From: Odontesthes bonariensis
Lineage: Eukaryota; Chordata; Actinopteri; Atheriniformes; Atherinopsidae
Direction of reading: 5' to 3'
DNA length: 64,000 nt
Assembly (NCBI RefSeq): GCF_027942865.1
Contig: NC_134522.1
Location: 35,281,149-35,345,148 of the forward strand
Part shown: positions 49,064-60,094 of the stretch, piece by piece
How the letters are laid out: the number at the start of each line of letters is the position of its first letter
Numbering within the stretch: position 1 is the stretch's first letter
Notes under the pieces: model-generated
The model's input: the letters and a program-made list of their open reading frames with translations, nothing else
The model's database searches: none
Told to the model about the DNA's origin: nothing
Program-made: the position numbers and the translations under genes

Positions 49064-49563
49064 TGTTTCACCTAGTTCGTTCCCTTCTATTGTCTTTTGA
49101 CTTTTTCTTTTTATTTACTTATCTATTTTCTAAATTTCCCTTATTTATTATTCGAATTCCCCCTTTTTTTTTTTTTTTTTTGAAAGTCAATTTAAATGCA
49201 CTAATTATTTAACTCTAATCAATGCTAATTTAATGCTTGGCTAAATTTAGCTTAGATGCAGCTAATTACTGGATTGGATGTTGTCAATGCTAATGTTAAG
49301 GTTAGCCTACGTTAGCTTTGAAAGCTTATGCTCTAGGTTGTTTTTTTTAAATTAAACCAATGTTAATTCAATGTTAGGCTAATTTAGCTTTTTGACTTCC
49401 GGTTTGGAGTTCGGTTACTATTATTGCTAATGTTAATGTTTGACAACCAATGCCAATGGATGTTAGCTTCCTAGCTGTTGCTAATAAATGCTAACCTATT
49501 GCTAATTAAGATTTAAACCAATATTTGCCTTATTGCTATTGCTAATCAACGCTAATTGTCTTT

Positions 49564-50110
49564 CTGATCAATGCTAATTATGGCTAATGAAATGCTAGCA
49601 AATGCTACTAATGCTAACCAATGCTAACTATTGCTAATCAATGCTAATTGTATTTCTGATCAATGCTAATTATGGCTAATAACATGCTAACAAATGCTAC
49701 TAATGCTAACCAATGCTAACTATTGCTAATCAATGCTAATTGTATTTCTGATCAATGCTAATTATGGCTAATGAAATGCTAGCAAATGTTACTAATGCTA
49801 ACCAATGCTAACTATTACTAATCAATGCTAATTGTATTTCTGATCAATGCTAATTATGGCTAATGACATGCTAGCAAATGCTACTAATGCTAACCAATGC
49901 TAACTATTGCTAATCAATGCTAGCTTCCTTGTTGACCAATGCTAATTGAATGCTAATTATGCTATTCAACGCTAGTGATTGCTAATCAATACTAATTATT
50001 GCTAATCAATGCTAGCTTCCTTGTTGACCAATGCTAATTGAATGCTAATTATGCTATTCAACGCTAGTGATTGCTAATCAATACTAATTATTGCTAATCA
50101 ATACTTGCTG
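49564..50110. repeat. 92-bp higher-order repeat made of GCTAAT-type subunits
   Basis: CTGATCAATGCTAATTATGG recurs at 49564, 49656, 49748 and 49840, exactly 92 bp apart. The next two units start with TAGCTTCCTTGTTGACC at 49921 and 50013, again 92 bp apart. Each unit consists of short AATGCTAA-like subrepeats. Less regular copies extend left to about 49200. It lies in the retroviral leader. Confidence 0.9.
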
Positions 50111-50284
50111 TATTGCTAATACTACCCAATGTTAATTTATTACTAATCAAAAGCTCAGTTAATGCTTACTCTGTATGAAGTGACTCAGGCTAAAGGCGTT
50201 GCCCCAACTTTTGCTCACCTCCGGATGCTTCCGATCCAATCCACACACAATGTTCTCCACCAATCCAGATGATCCAATGTACGT

Positions 50285-50730
50285 CACAGCTACGTCAATT
50301 CTGACCAATGAAATAAAAATATTTTTTTTGACCAATGAAATCTGAACACACCTCTGAATCTAACTCCAGTGAAACACGTCTACGACAGTAACTTCTAACC
50401 AATAAAATATGAACACACCTCTAAGCCTGCCTCCAATGAACCACGTGAATTTTTAACAAATCAAATATGAACACACCATCACATCTGCTTCCTAGACTGG
50501 TATTAACTCCTCCCAAGCATAACAATTGAACCAGACATAACAATTGAACCACACCCCAACTCAAAATGGCGTTTGTCACACTTTGTAACAAGTTAAGAAA
50601 AAGGAGGAAATACAAACTTTCAGCTGGACAGAGAAGAAAACAATTTAACACAGAAATAACAGTTGCACTATTCTTCACCTCAAAATGGCGTTTGTTAAGA
50701 AAGAGAGAGAAATACAATTTAACACGCTGT
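50285..50730. repeat. CCAAT-like direct repeats and a duplicated block
   Basis: ACCAATGAAAT or ACCAATAAAAT followed by -GAACACACCTC recurs near 50305, 50330, 50398 and, weaker, 50457. CTCAAAATGGCGTTTGT with a following GGAAATACAA occurs at about 50560 and 50683. The arrangement looks like retroviral enhancer repeats, but it lies outside the recognised LTR. Confidence 0.5.
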
Positions 50731-52535
50731 GGACAGGGAAACTACAAATCAAAAGATACAGAAACAATGCATAAGCGAAAAACTTACTTTATCAGGAATG
50801 TCACATTCAACTTGACTAGAGACAGCAACCTCTTCTCTAGGATTGCGAAACCCTCATTACTCGACTGATAGCAACTCCGCAATTAGCACATTACCTAAAG
50901 AAAACTAATAATTATTACAGTTCAACCATAAATTGCCCCTGGAAGACACAAGGAAAGAAAATGTGATCACACACGAACATTTGAAGCAGCAGGAAACTCT
51001 CAAGGCCAGAGCACGCACCCACACACTCGCCGCGGGAGCGCGCAGCACTCTCTGTCCCCCTGAGAGCCAGAACACAATTCACTCGCCTGTTAAGAATAGA
51101 ACTTTAGAAACTTAACACCAATCACAGCAGTATTCAATAATAACAAGATGCACTCAACGAAAATATAGAGTCTTAAAGAAAGAAACCCACAGCGTTTACA
51201 AATAACAGCACATTTCGGCACAACACCTTATTTCCCCAAGTTATTAATGCGGCAACTATCACAATTAAGCAGATTATACCAATGAAGCAAATTATGACCA
51301 TAAAGCCAGTTATAATAATGAAGCAAATCTGAGTGTGAATTAAAATACTACAAATACTCAAAAGTCAAGGGATGATATGAGTCAGAACCTTTTCTCTTTT
51401 CTTCTCTTTCTTGATTCACACAAACATCAGATTTCACACACACATTGACAGACAACAGAGACCGGTCACACTCACTCAAGTCAGTCGGTCAAAAGTTTTG
51501 TGTCAGTCACCGTTCAAATCTTCACATTTTTAAATTATCAATTTCTTTCATTTAGACTTTTAATTTTTCAGGAGATGTTGGTGTCGGCAATATATGGAAT
51601 ACAAAATGTGTTTTCCCTACAAGCCTTGTGATATGGTCTCTGACCAAAGCAACAGATGCTGACGTGTACTTTACCAGCTTCGCTGTGACCTCTCAATAAT
51701 AATCTCCTGTGGTCAATTTCATAAACGAATTTGAATTTTCTCTTAAATGTCTTTATACTGAGGTCTCGGATAACTCCAAAGAGTTCTAAGCAGATATATA
51801 AAATGATATGAACATATATACTTAAAATGTGCCCGTATAGAACTGGAATTGACTTTTTCAGAGTTTTCTTGAACTGCCGTTTTGATTCCACCTCCAAACT
51901 TTTATGTTCGCAAGTCAATCAAATACCAGCATTCGTCTACTCCTTGACTAGTGAAAATAATTCTCACATATATTAATGACTAATGCGAACCATAATCCCA
52001 CGGTAGCCCGAACCCCCAATGCATTAAAGGTCGGCCGTCGGCTTTATGACATCACTATCAGCGGGTGATTTCCACCCTGCCTGCTCTAAAAGCGTATCCA
52101 CTATTCCAGTTTAAACTCATCGATTTATTCCCTGCCCGAGCATGAGCGACTAGTCCTTCTTAATTACCACAACAATACATCAACACGACCAACTGCTCAC
52201 AGCTGTCTGCTTTACAACTCACATAAGCTGCTGTTCACCCAATTTTATCCAAATTCACACATACGGCACCTCTTGGCCCACAGTTTCCCAAACAATTTCA
52301 GCAGCCCCTCTGCGCAGAAGTAAACAATGGAAGGGCTTACCGTGTGCAGGATCCGTCTCTCTCCTGTGTCCTTTTAAATTTGGGGAAGCCGGAGGAAGCC
52401 GTCAGCTGTGCTCCCCTAACCGAGATTAACTGCGTAATGATAGGAACAAAAATCCCACCTGCCGGCTTGTAACAGCTGATGTCGGTTGTCGGGGCACAGA
52501 GGACACGCTCCGCCGGGATCCAGATGCAAACTCTC

Positions 52536-52553
52536 ACGAATTCGGGGTCACCA
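52536..52553 (-). other. Retroviral primer-binding site
   Basis: On - the sequence after the LTR reads ACATAA then TGGTGACCCCGAATTCGT. TGG complements the tRNA CCA end; the primer tRNA is not identified. Confidence 0.7.
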
Positions 52554-52559
52554 TTATGT

Positions 52560-52862
52560 TGTGGAGAAATTAGAGTCGAATCCCGCGTTGGTCAGCCGTC
52601 CATTGGGGAGTTTATTGAACAAACCGTCACAGCAAATGTGCATACAGAATGTACAAAATGTCCGACGAGCTCATCTAGTGACACCCTTTTATACCGTTTT
52701 ATCATAACAAGTGTACGTGGCCCTCTCTGGAGGCGCCTAGCTTTCGCAGTTTATCATAAACACGCTCCTTCTAACTATCAACAATATTCTGAACCAGTCA
52801 ACAAGGCCCAGGATGTAACTAGGCCAGAAGTCATGAACATGTCATGACATCCTTCTCCCACA
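52560..52862 (-). repeat. Retroviral 5' LTR
   Basis: On - it starts TGTGGGAGAAGGATG and ends TTTCTCCACA, with matching inverted ends. A TATAAAAG box is at 52693-52686 and AATAAA at 52616-52611, spacing typical of U3-R-U5. The primer-binding site follows directly. Confidence 0.85.
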
Positions 52863-53009
52863 CTCTGCGCTAGACGACAGTTCCATATACAGTAAACTTA
52901 TTTCTCACATATTAATGTTGATGGGGCCCCTAGCTAAATTCGCCTTGAACCCCCAAATTGCTAAGTCCGCCACTGAGCACAGGGAGCACGTAAACTCCCA
53001 AAACTGATG

Positions 53010-53155
53010 CACAGAGATTGGCAGAACTTTGGGGAAAGAGGGAGAGTTCTGGAAGAATGTGTGGAAGAAGCTACAGGACAGATACGTGAAGGCAAAGAAG
53101 AGGGCAGAGACTCTGTTGATGCCGGGGGCTTCAGACCTTCACCTCTATTAACTGA
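53010..53155 (+). pseudogene. MADF/Myb-like domain fragment
   Basis: A frame ending at TAA (about 53149) encodes EFWKNVWKKLQDRYVKAKKR, the second half of a MADF-type DNA-binding domain such as those of transposon-linked proteins. No start or preceding helix is seen. Confidence 0.4.
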
Positions 53156-53454
53156 ATTAAAAACTTAAAATGATCCGAAAACTACAGCAGTATCATTAAT
53201 TACAGTGTTCCTGCTCTTGATAGCGGCATTGTTTTCTTCTCCACTTTCGTGGTTGTAGAGTAGAAGTAACCGTCACGTAGCAGCGCCACCTCTGTGACGG
53301 AGAAAATTGCAACTACTGGCGCAGCGACTTGCGCCACTATATACAGCCGGCACGAAATCGTGACGTCATCAACACCGCTCGCGCTAGCAGACGCGGCAAC
53401 CATGCTAGAGCCTAGTGCTCCTCCAGCTTCTTCCCACCTTCCAGAAACATGCAT

Positions 53455-53550
53455 GTTCGGTTAATTGGTCACTCGGGGAGTGAGTGTGAACTCATTTGTG
53501 TCTGTGATGGACTGGCAGCCTTCCCAGGGTATACCCTGAACGAACATGGA
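53455..53550 (+). repeat. tRNA-like SINE/LINE-tail repeat, 3' part
   Basis: GGTTAATTGGTCACTCGGGG, GAGTGTGAACTC and GTGATGGACTGGCAGCC are the downstream part of the repeat at 16317. Confidence 0.6.
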
Positions 53551-53635
53551 GCAGGTAAAGGTCACGAGGTGATTACTTTGCCTCGCTCCATTGGTTCTGT
53601 ATGGAGTGTATTTATTTCTGACTTCTGTACCATTA

Positions 53636-54347
53636 AGCCTGATTCTTACTCGGCGCAACCGCGCAACTGTTCTGGCTCGAGAACCATTAATGACGTCATT
53701 GAAAGCGCCAGCCCCTTCACAGTTCCTTCAGCTCATAAGTGCAGTTTGCGCCGAGTATGCGTCACATTTGCAGTTCTCTCCAGACCAGCGGGCGTCACTG
53801 TTGAGGAAACAAGCTGAAGAACCGGACGAAGAAAAGCATACGAAGAAAGCATACACAATGCCACCTGTGGTGTCACGTCAGCAGAGGCTGGCACATCTGA
53901 TGCGGATGCGGAATGAATTTACTCTGGGTGTAGAACTGTATATGTATCTCAGAGCTAAGCGGCTGCGGCAAAAACAGAAGAGAAGGTGGAATGTTCGTCC
54001 TTTGCAACAAGACGAACTTTGTCAAACGTTGTCAAACGTTGTCCTTTGTCAAACGTTGTCCCAGTGTAACTTCATAGACGTGTCGTACAGATGTTTGTAG
54101 AGGCGCACCCTCTCGGTCACCGCGGTCTCTGCAGTGTTCATGTTTCATTTCTCTTGGTCAGCTGTTTCCGGTTGAGCTCGCGCGAAGTCAGAAAAAAAGT
54201 TGTGTGCGCGCCCTTGCGACACGCGAGGATTTTTTAGCTTGCGACGGGGGGCGTGGCGGAATTTTGGGTCACGTGACCGTTTGCGCCATTTGCGACCAGC
54301 TAGTAAGAATGGGTCAAAGCGAGGTTGCGCCGAGTAAGAATCAGGCT
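53636..54347. mobile_element. Harbinger non-autonomous element C
   Basis: TTA at 53633-53635 and 54348-54350 flank ends AGCCTGATTCTTACTCGG and, inward from the right, AGCCTGATTCTTACTCGGCG. On +, an ORF reaching 54100 contains MPPVVSRQQRLAHLMRMR, FTLGVELYMYLRAKRLRQKQ and KRRWNVRPL. The basic RRW-VRP motif is typical of the N-terminal exon of Harbinger transposases. The catalytic domain is missing. A 654-bp sister copy is at 61799-62452. Confidence 0.87.
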
Positions 54348-54350
54348 TTA

Positions 54351-55009
54351 GGGTTCATAGGTCCAAACATCTGTGAAATACACCCAGTGTGCTCCTTCTT
54401 TTACTGGTTTGTGGGATCCATGTTGGAAAGTGATCTATTAAACACAGTTCATCAGTAATCACTTGGAGGATGCACTGTGAAGTAAAACAAGCGCACCCAC
54501 ATCTGGCATTCTGTGAGCTGTGGTGATTCACAGCAGTCCAAGAGGGAAAAGTGACAATTAAAGAGATGTTTGAGAAGCACAGAAGAGGGGCTCAGGCTGG
54601 ACCATGGGACACGAATAACACAGAATCACACACTGGGGACGGAATTAGAGTGAGGACTGAGTTTTAAAGAGCAGCAAAAAAAATGTGAAGATAAAAATGA
54701 GGACAGTTATTTTCCCTATATTTAACTGAGTTCATATCCACTGGACTGTCCTGTTCCTCCTGTACGCTACAAACAAGTGAAAACTAACTGCAGACTAAGG
54801 GAAACACGCTGCTTTGCCTCGGACAAACTGATGATCGGTGTGCAGTGACATGGTTCTGCAGCTCAAACGTACTCATTTCTATAAAGTAAAAACCATGCCG
54901 CCTGAAATTATTATGGTGAAAAACATTTGCTCAGTGCTTTTTTTTCCTTTTCTATTCAATAATCTGATCTGATGGTTCTTCTGAACTGCTGATCATAAAC
55001 CCAGTCCCT
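54351..55009. other. No gene recognised
   Basis: No coding or repeat family was identified before the tandem array. Confidence 0.4.
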
Positions 55010-55049
55010 GTGTGGACTAATCTGCGAGTGTCAGAGAGCAGGCTTGTTT

Positions 55050-56082
55050 TCACACACTGCTCTCCTCACACAGTGCTCTCCTCACACAGTGCTCTCCTCA
55101 CAGTGCTCTCCTCACACAGTGCTCTCCTCACACAGTGCTCTCCTCACACAGTGCTCTCCTCACAGTGCTCTCCTCACACAGTGCTCTCCTCACACAGTGC
55201 TCTCCTCACAGTGCTCTCCTCACAGTGCTCTCCTCACACTGCTCTCCTCACAGTGCTCTCCTCACAGTGCTCTCCTCACACTGCTCTCCTCACACTGCTC
55301 TCCTCACACTGCTCTCCTCACAGTGCTCTCCTCACACAGTGCTCTCCTCACACAGTGCTCTCCTCACAGTGCTCTCCTCACAGTGCTCTCCTCACACAGT
55401 GCTCTCCTCACACAGTGCTCTCCTCACAGTGCTCTCCTCACAGTGCTCTCCTCACACAGTGCTCTCCTCACAGTGCTCTCCTCACAGTGCTCTCCTCACA
55501 GTGCTCTCCTCACACAGTGCTCTCCTCACAGTGCTCTCCTCACACAGTGCTCTCCTCACACAGTGCTCTCCTCACACAGTGCTCTCCTCACAGTGCTCTC
55601 CTCACACAGTGCTCTCCTCACAGTGCTCTCCTCACAGTGCTCTCCTCACACAGTGCTCTCCTCACACAGTGCTCTCCTCACAGTGCTCTCCTCACAGTGC
55701 TCTCCTCACACAGTGCTCTCCTCACAGTGCTCTCCTCACAGTGCTCTCCTCACAGTGCTCTCCTCACACAGTGCTCTCCTCACAGTGCTCTCCTCACAGT
55801 GCTCTCCTCACACAGTGCTCTCCTCACACAGTGCTCTCCTCACAGTGCTCTCCTCACAGTGCTCTCCTCACACAGTGCTCTCCTCACAGTGCTCTCCTCA
55901 CACAGTGCTCTCCTCACACAGTGCTCTCCTCACAGTGCTCTCCTCACAGTGCTCTCCTCACAGTGCTCTCCTCACAGTGCTCTCCTCACACAGTGCTCTC
56001 CTCACAGTGCTCTCCTCACACAGTGCTCTCCTCACACAGTGCTCTCCTCACAGTGCTCTCCTCACAGTGCTCTCCTCACACT
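55050..56082. repeat. Minisatellite of interleaved 14- and 16-bp units
   Basis: About 70 units of CAGTGCTCTCCTCA (14 bp) and CACAGTGCTCTCCTCA (16 bp) alternate irregularly; a few have CACTG instead of CAGTG. All three + frames stay open because the unit has no stop. Resulting ORFs of up to 381 codons are artefacts. Confidence 0.97.
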
Positions 56083-56304
56083 GCCTCAATTTCACGGTTT
56101 TCCTGACAGTCTAATTTCCTCTCAGCTGATTCACTTCTTACAACACGCTGTGTAGCCTGCCTGAAAACACAGCCAATCACACCTTTATGCAGATTAGACC
56201 TGGTGAGATGAAGAAAACGATTCAGATTTTTTCTTTGTTGATTGATCTCAATCTTGACCACAAAAGAGAATTGCATTAGACTGTTGTTGTGCATGTCTAA
56301 GGCC

Positions 56305-56525
56305 ATTTTTAAGATAAACACTGCTCAAAAAATAAAGGGAACACTAAAATAACACATCCTAGATAATAAATGAATTAAATATTCCAGTTGAAAATCGTTA
56401 TTCATCACATAGTGGAATGCGTTGAGAACAAAATAACATAAAAATGATCAATGTGAATCAGAATTATTATCCCATGGAGCTCTGGATTTGGAATCCTACT
56501 CAAAATAAAAGTGGAAAATCACATC
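56305..56525 (-). repeat. Tc1-like terminal region, first copy
   Basis: CACTGCTCAAAAAATAAAGG and GAACACTAAAATAACACATCC, then CCCATGGAGCTCTGGATTTG, match in order the end of a widespread fish Tc1-like family as I recall it. No transposase follows; it is cut by the duplication junction. Confidence 0.75.
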
Positions 56526-56980
56526 ACACAGTGCTCTCCTCACAGTGCTCTCCTCACACAGTGCTCTCCTCACACAGTGCTCTCCTCACAGTGCTCTCCT
56601 CACAGTGCTCTCCTCACAGTGCTCTCCTCACACAGTGCTCTCCTCACACAGTGCTCTCCTCACAGTGCTCTCCTCACACAGTGCTCTCCTCACACAGTGC
56701 TCTCCTCACACAGTGCTCTCCTCACAGTGCTCTCCTCACAGTGCTCTCCTCACACAGTGCTCTCCTCACACAGTGCTCTCCTCACACAGTGCTCTCCTCA
56801 CAGTGCTCTCCTCACAGTGCTCTCCTCACACAGTGCTCTCCTCACACAGTGCTCTCCTCACAGTGCTCTCCTCACACAGTGCTCTCCTCACACAGTGCTC
56901 TCCTCACAGTGCTCTCCTCACAGTGCTCTCCTCACAGTGCTCTCCTCACAGTGCTCTCCTCACAGTGCTCTCCTCACACT
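56524..56980. repeat. Second 14/16-bp minisatellite array
   Basis: About 30 units of the same 14- and 16-bp types. The order of unit lengths near its right end differs from the right end of the first array, although the flanks are identical. Confidence 0.97.
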
Positions 56981-57202
56981 GCCTCAATTTCACGGTTTTC
57001 CTGACAGTCTAATTTCCTCTCAGCTGATTCACTTCTTACAACACGCTGTGTAGCCTGCCTGAAAACACAGCCAATCACACCTTTATGCAGATTAGACCTG
57101 GTGAGATGAAGAAAACGATTCAGATTTTTTCTTTGTTGATTGATCTCAATCTTGACCACAAAAGAGAATTGCATTAGACTGTTGTTGTGCATGTCTAAGG
57201 CC

Positions 57203-57470
57203 ATTTTTAAGATAAACACTGCTCAAAAAATAAAGGGAACACTAAAATAACACATCCTAGATAATAAATGAATTAAATATTCCAGTTGAAAATCGTTATT
57301 CATCACATAGTGGAATGCGTTGAGAACAAAATAACATAAAAATGATCAATGTGAATCAGAATTATTATCCCATGGAGCTCTGGATTTGGAATCCTACTCA
57401 AAATAAAAGTGGAAAATCACATCACAGTCTAAATGGGGCTCAGCAGTGTGTATGGCCTCCACCCGCCTGT
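57203..57470 (-). pseudogene. Tc1-like terminal region and transposase 3' end, second copy
   Basis: This repeats the terminus of 56305-56525 and continues into GGCTCAGCAGTGTGTATGG and CCTCCACC. On - this is the end of the transposase gene of that family. The gene then jumps, by deletion, into the 20-bp array. Confidence 0.75.
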
Positions 57471-58256
57471 CTCCTGGTGTACCGGCCTGTCTCCTGGTGT
57501 ACCGGCCTGTCCCCTGGTGTACTGGCCTGTCTCCTGGGGTACTGGCCTGTCTCCTGGGGTACTGGCCTGTCTCCTGGTGTACCGGCCTGTCTCCTGGGGT
57601 ACTGGCCTGTCTCCTGGGGTACTGGCCTGTCTCCTGGGGTACTGGCCTGTCTCCTGGTGTACCGGCCTGTCTCCTGGGGTACTGTCCTGTCTCCTGGTGT
57701 ACCGGCCTGTCTCCTGGTGTACCGGCCTGTCTCCTGGGGTACTGGCCTGTCTCCTGGGGTACTGGCCTGTCTCCTGATGTACCGGCCTGTCTCCTGGTGT
57801 GCTGGCCTGTCTCCTGGTGTACTGGCCTGTCCCCTGGTGTGCCGGCCTGTCTCCTGGGGTACCGGCCTGTCCCCTGGTGTGCCGGCCTGTCTCCTGGTGT
57901 ACCGGCCTGTCCCCTGGTGTGCCGGCCTGTCTCCTGGGGTACCGGCCTGTCTCCTGGTGTACCGGCCCGTCTCCTGGTGTACCGGCCCGTCTCCTGGTGT
58001 ACCGGCCCGTCTCCTGGTGTAGCGGCCTGTCCCCTGGTGTGCTGGCCCGTCTCCTGGGGTACCAGCCCGTCTCCTGGGGTACCGGCCTGTCTCCTGGTGT
58101 GCTGGCCTGTCTCCTGGTGTACCGGCCTGTCCCCTGGTGTGCCGGCCTGTCTCCTGGGGTACCGGCCTGTCTCCTGGTGTACCGGCCCGTCTCCTGGTGT
58201 ACCGGCCCGTCTCCTGGTGTACCGGCCCGTCTCCTGGTGTACCGGCCTGTCTCCTG
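57463..58256. repeat. 20-bp minisatellite derived from a Tc1-like transposase gene
   Basis: About 39 units of 20 bp, consensus ACCGGCCTGTCTCCTGGTGT with variants at a few positions. Translated on - it yields ETGQYPRRQ. The DNA-binding domain of the matching Tc1 family carries a similar ETGQY-RR segment, encoded by DNA in which CAGGAGAC is repeated 20 bp apart (recalled). The long ORFs (up to 350 codons, both strands) are artefacts of a unit without stops. Confidence 0.9.
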
Positions 58257-58500
58257 TACCTCGTTTCGACCGACGCGGTGCCGGTGCTGGTGCCGTGCCG
58301 GTGCCGGGCCCAGCACCGGTTCTATGCTTTTCGACCAATACACGACTGGTGCCGGTGCCCAAAAAACTCGGCACCGTCGGCTCCGCAAAGTTGCTGGGCC
58401 AGAGTTGAGCACCACAAACGTCACTGGCTGTTGCTACAGCAACCACACCACAGATTCTATCATCACCACAGCAACATCGTAAACAAACCCAGCAACAAAA

Positions 58501-59665
58501 TGGCTAGCGCTACTAGAGAAAAAAGCACGATAACGGTCCGTGGAGGAGACAAATGCATTAATTGGAATTTGGGCATCAACGGAAATTCAAGACAAATTAG
58601 AGGGGGCAGTTAGAAAGGGGAAGATATACGAGGAAATTAGGGGAGAATTGGCTGGGGTGGGCTACCACCGAACAGTGGACCAAATAACGAACAAATTAAA
58701 AAAAATCAAAAAGGAATACCGTGACCACAAGGCAGAGATGGCCAGAAGGTGCGGGGAGGGTGAAAATAAGAAGTGGCATCAATGTTACGCTTCTCGATAA
58801 TATTTTGGGACGCAGACCAGCTAACCGCCTGGAGGGAGCCCTGAACTCCAGGGTGGCCGCAAACGATCACACAGCTGGAGCTACTAGTTCTACTGCTACT
58901 GCTACCGAGCTGTTGGAGGCGATGTGTGACCAATACGTCAATGGTACGTGTACGTTTTTGTGTTTGTGTGAGATGCTTGTTAAGTTTAATGTATTCATAT
59001 TTATGACGTGCAGGTCATTGTGCCTGATTTGGCCGTGTAGCTAGCAACTATTGCTGTAACCACTTGTTATTGCCTTGCACAACGTTTTGATTGAGGAACA
59101 GACACTGTGGCTAGTGGTTTTCCCGAGTCATTGAACTGAAATACAAAGTTGAATTGTAATTGTGATATCCTACCATGTAGCAATTGGCTTCATGGCATTT
59201 ACTCCCCATCACTCATAAAACTATTGTACATGTCTTCAGTCCGTAGCTTGATCTCTTATTCTGTCTCTGTTGTATGTTCCCAATATGTGTAGCACTAGAA
59301 AGGTAGCTCCCCCTAGAGGCATTTTACTATTAATGTTTAGACTTGACATTTAGTCTACCAGTTGTGTTTTTCTGTCTCTTCTCGTCAGAAGATGCAGATG
59401 ATTTGGAGCCCCCCTGTGATGAAGAGCCACCATCTGAACCAGCTGCACCAGCGCACAATGAATCTAGGAAGGGTGAGGAGCCTTCTGACTATCTTGTGTT
59501 TTTCTTAAGTCACACTGTGAATTTTGCTCATTTGGTCTTTCTAACTAAGCCATAGCCTGTCTACCCTGTCTGGCATATTCAGTAGGCTACCATGAATGCT
59601 TTACAAGAATGTAGGCCTACGTCTGACAAAAAAAGGAAAGCGATGATGAGCAAACTGAAATGAAG

Positions 59666-59706
<41 letters not shown>

Positions 59707-59903
59707 CTTCCGTAGGAAAAAGGAAATCTCAGCAAGAGGAACTGTTGGACAGTATGGAACGGATGGAGGAAAGAAGAGATAGAATCTTTTTGGAGCAGAC
59801 CCGCCAGTTTAATGAGGCTTTTCTAAACCGGATGGACACATCAAGTTCAGCTCTCATCAGTTTACTAGGTCGTATTGTGACCGTCATTGAAAAAGAACAG
59901 TAA
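58501..59903 (+). pseudogene. Harbinger Myb/SANT-like accessory gene, three exons, two shifts
   Basis: The partner protein of Harbinger transposase binds the element ends and helps the transposase enter the nucleus. ATG at 58501 opens MASATREKST. A shift near 58540 leads to EETNALIGIWASTEIQDKL, RTVDQITNKLKKIKKEYRDH, a trihelix/MADF-type domain. A second shift near 58770 leads to NILGRRPANRLEGALNSR and ELLEAMCDQYVNG, ending at a donor GTACGT (58944). Exon 2 is 59389-59472 (EDADDLEPPCDEEPP, donor GTGAGG). Exon 3 is 59716-59903, a coiled coil (SMERMEERRDRIFLEQTRQF) ending ISLLGRIVTVIEKEQ and TAA. All splice sites and phases agree, so only the two small indels in exon 1 disable it. Confidence 0.85.
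59667..59706. repeat. ATT microsatellite
   Basis: About 13 ATT units in the second intron of the Myb-like gene. Confidence 0.97.
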
Positions 59904-59904
59904 A

Positions 59905-59975
59905 CACACACACACTCGCACGCACACACACACACTCGCGCACCCACACACACACTCGCGCACCCACACACAATC
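59905..59975. repeat. CA-rich microsatellite
   Basis: CA runs interrupted by CTCGCGCACCCA-type segments, just after the Myb-like stop codon. Confidence 0.93.
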
Positions 59976-60094
59976 ACTATTTATACAATGTATTTATATA
60001 ATATTTAAACAACTACTGTAATAACTTCTGTAATATAAATTATAATATATAAATTTTTTGAACAATTATAAATATTTCTATGAGTGTATGTTTC

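Larger units (their letters stand above)
43690..52862 (-). mobile_element. Decayed endogenous retrovirus (gamma/epsilon-like)
   Basis: On the - strand the order is LTR (52862-52560), primer-binding site, a long leader, gag (49063-47592), RNase H (about 46944-46470), integrase (about 46150-45579) and env (about 45533-43713). Protease and most of reverse transcriptase are missing between gag and RNase H. No second LTR is recognisable to the left, so the provirus is truncated or rearranged there. All genes carry shifts or lost key residues; the copy is defective. The integrase C-terminus and the Env layout are like gamma/epsilon-type retroviruses of fish. Confidence 0.85.
56076..57427. repeat. 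Tandem duplication with 898-bp period
   Basis: The non-array sequence from 56083 to about 56525 recurs from 56981 to 57427 with no difference I could find. The 14/16-bp array lies between. The junction at 56520-56530 (ATCACATCACACAGTGCTC) joins a Tc1-type end to array sequence at a shared CACAG. Confidence 0.95.

Noticed and set aside
51173..51918. Accessory retroviral genes between LTR and gag (62- and 116-codon frames on -, one hydrophobic)
   Set aside because: Some fish retroviruses have a gene here, but these frames show no recognisable motif and lie in AT-rich DNA where chance frames are common.
55010..56155. Open frames of 323-381 codons on + over the 14/16-bp array
   Set aside because: The unit has no stop in any + frame, so all three frames stay open; the peptides are simple repeats.
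55050..58256. CRISPR-like arrays
   Set aside because: Repeats are directly adjacent with no unique spacers, and the DNA is vertebrate.
57394..58446. Overlapping open frames of up to 350 codons on both strands
   Set aside because: They are by-products of a stop-free 20-bp repeat; three units make a 20-residue period.
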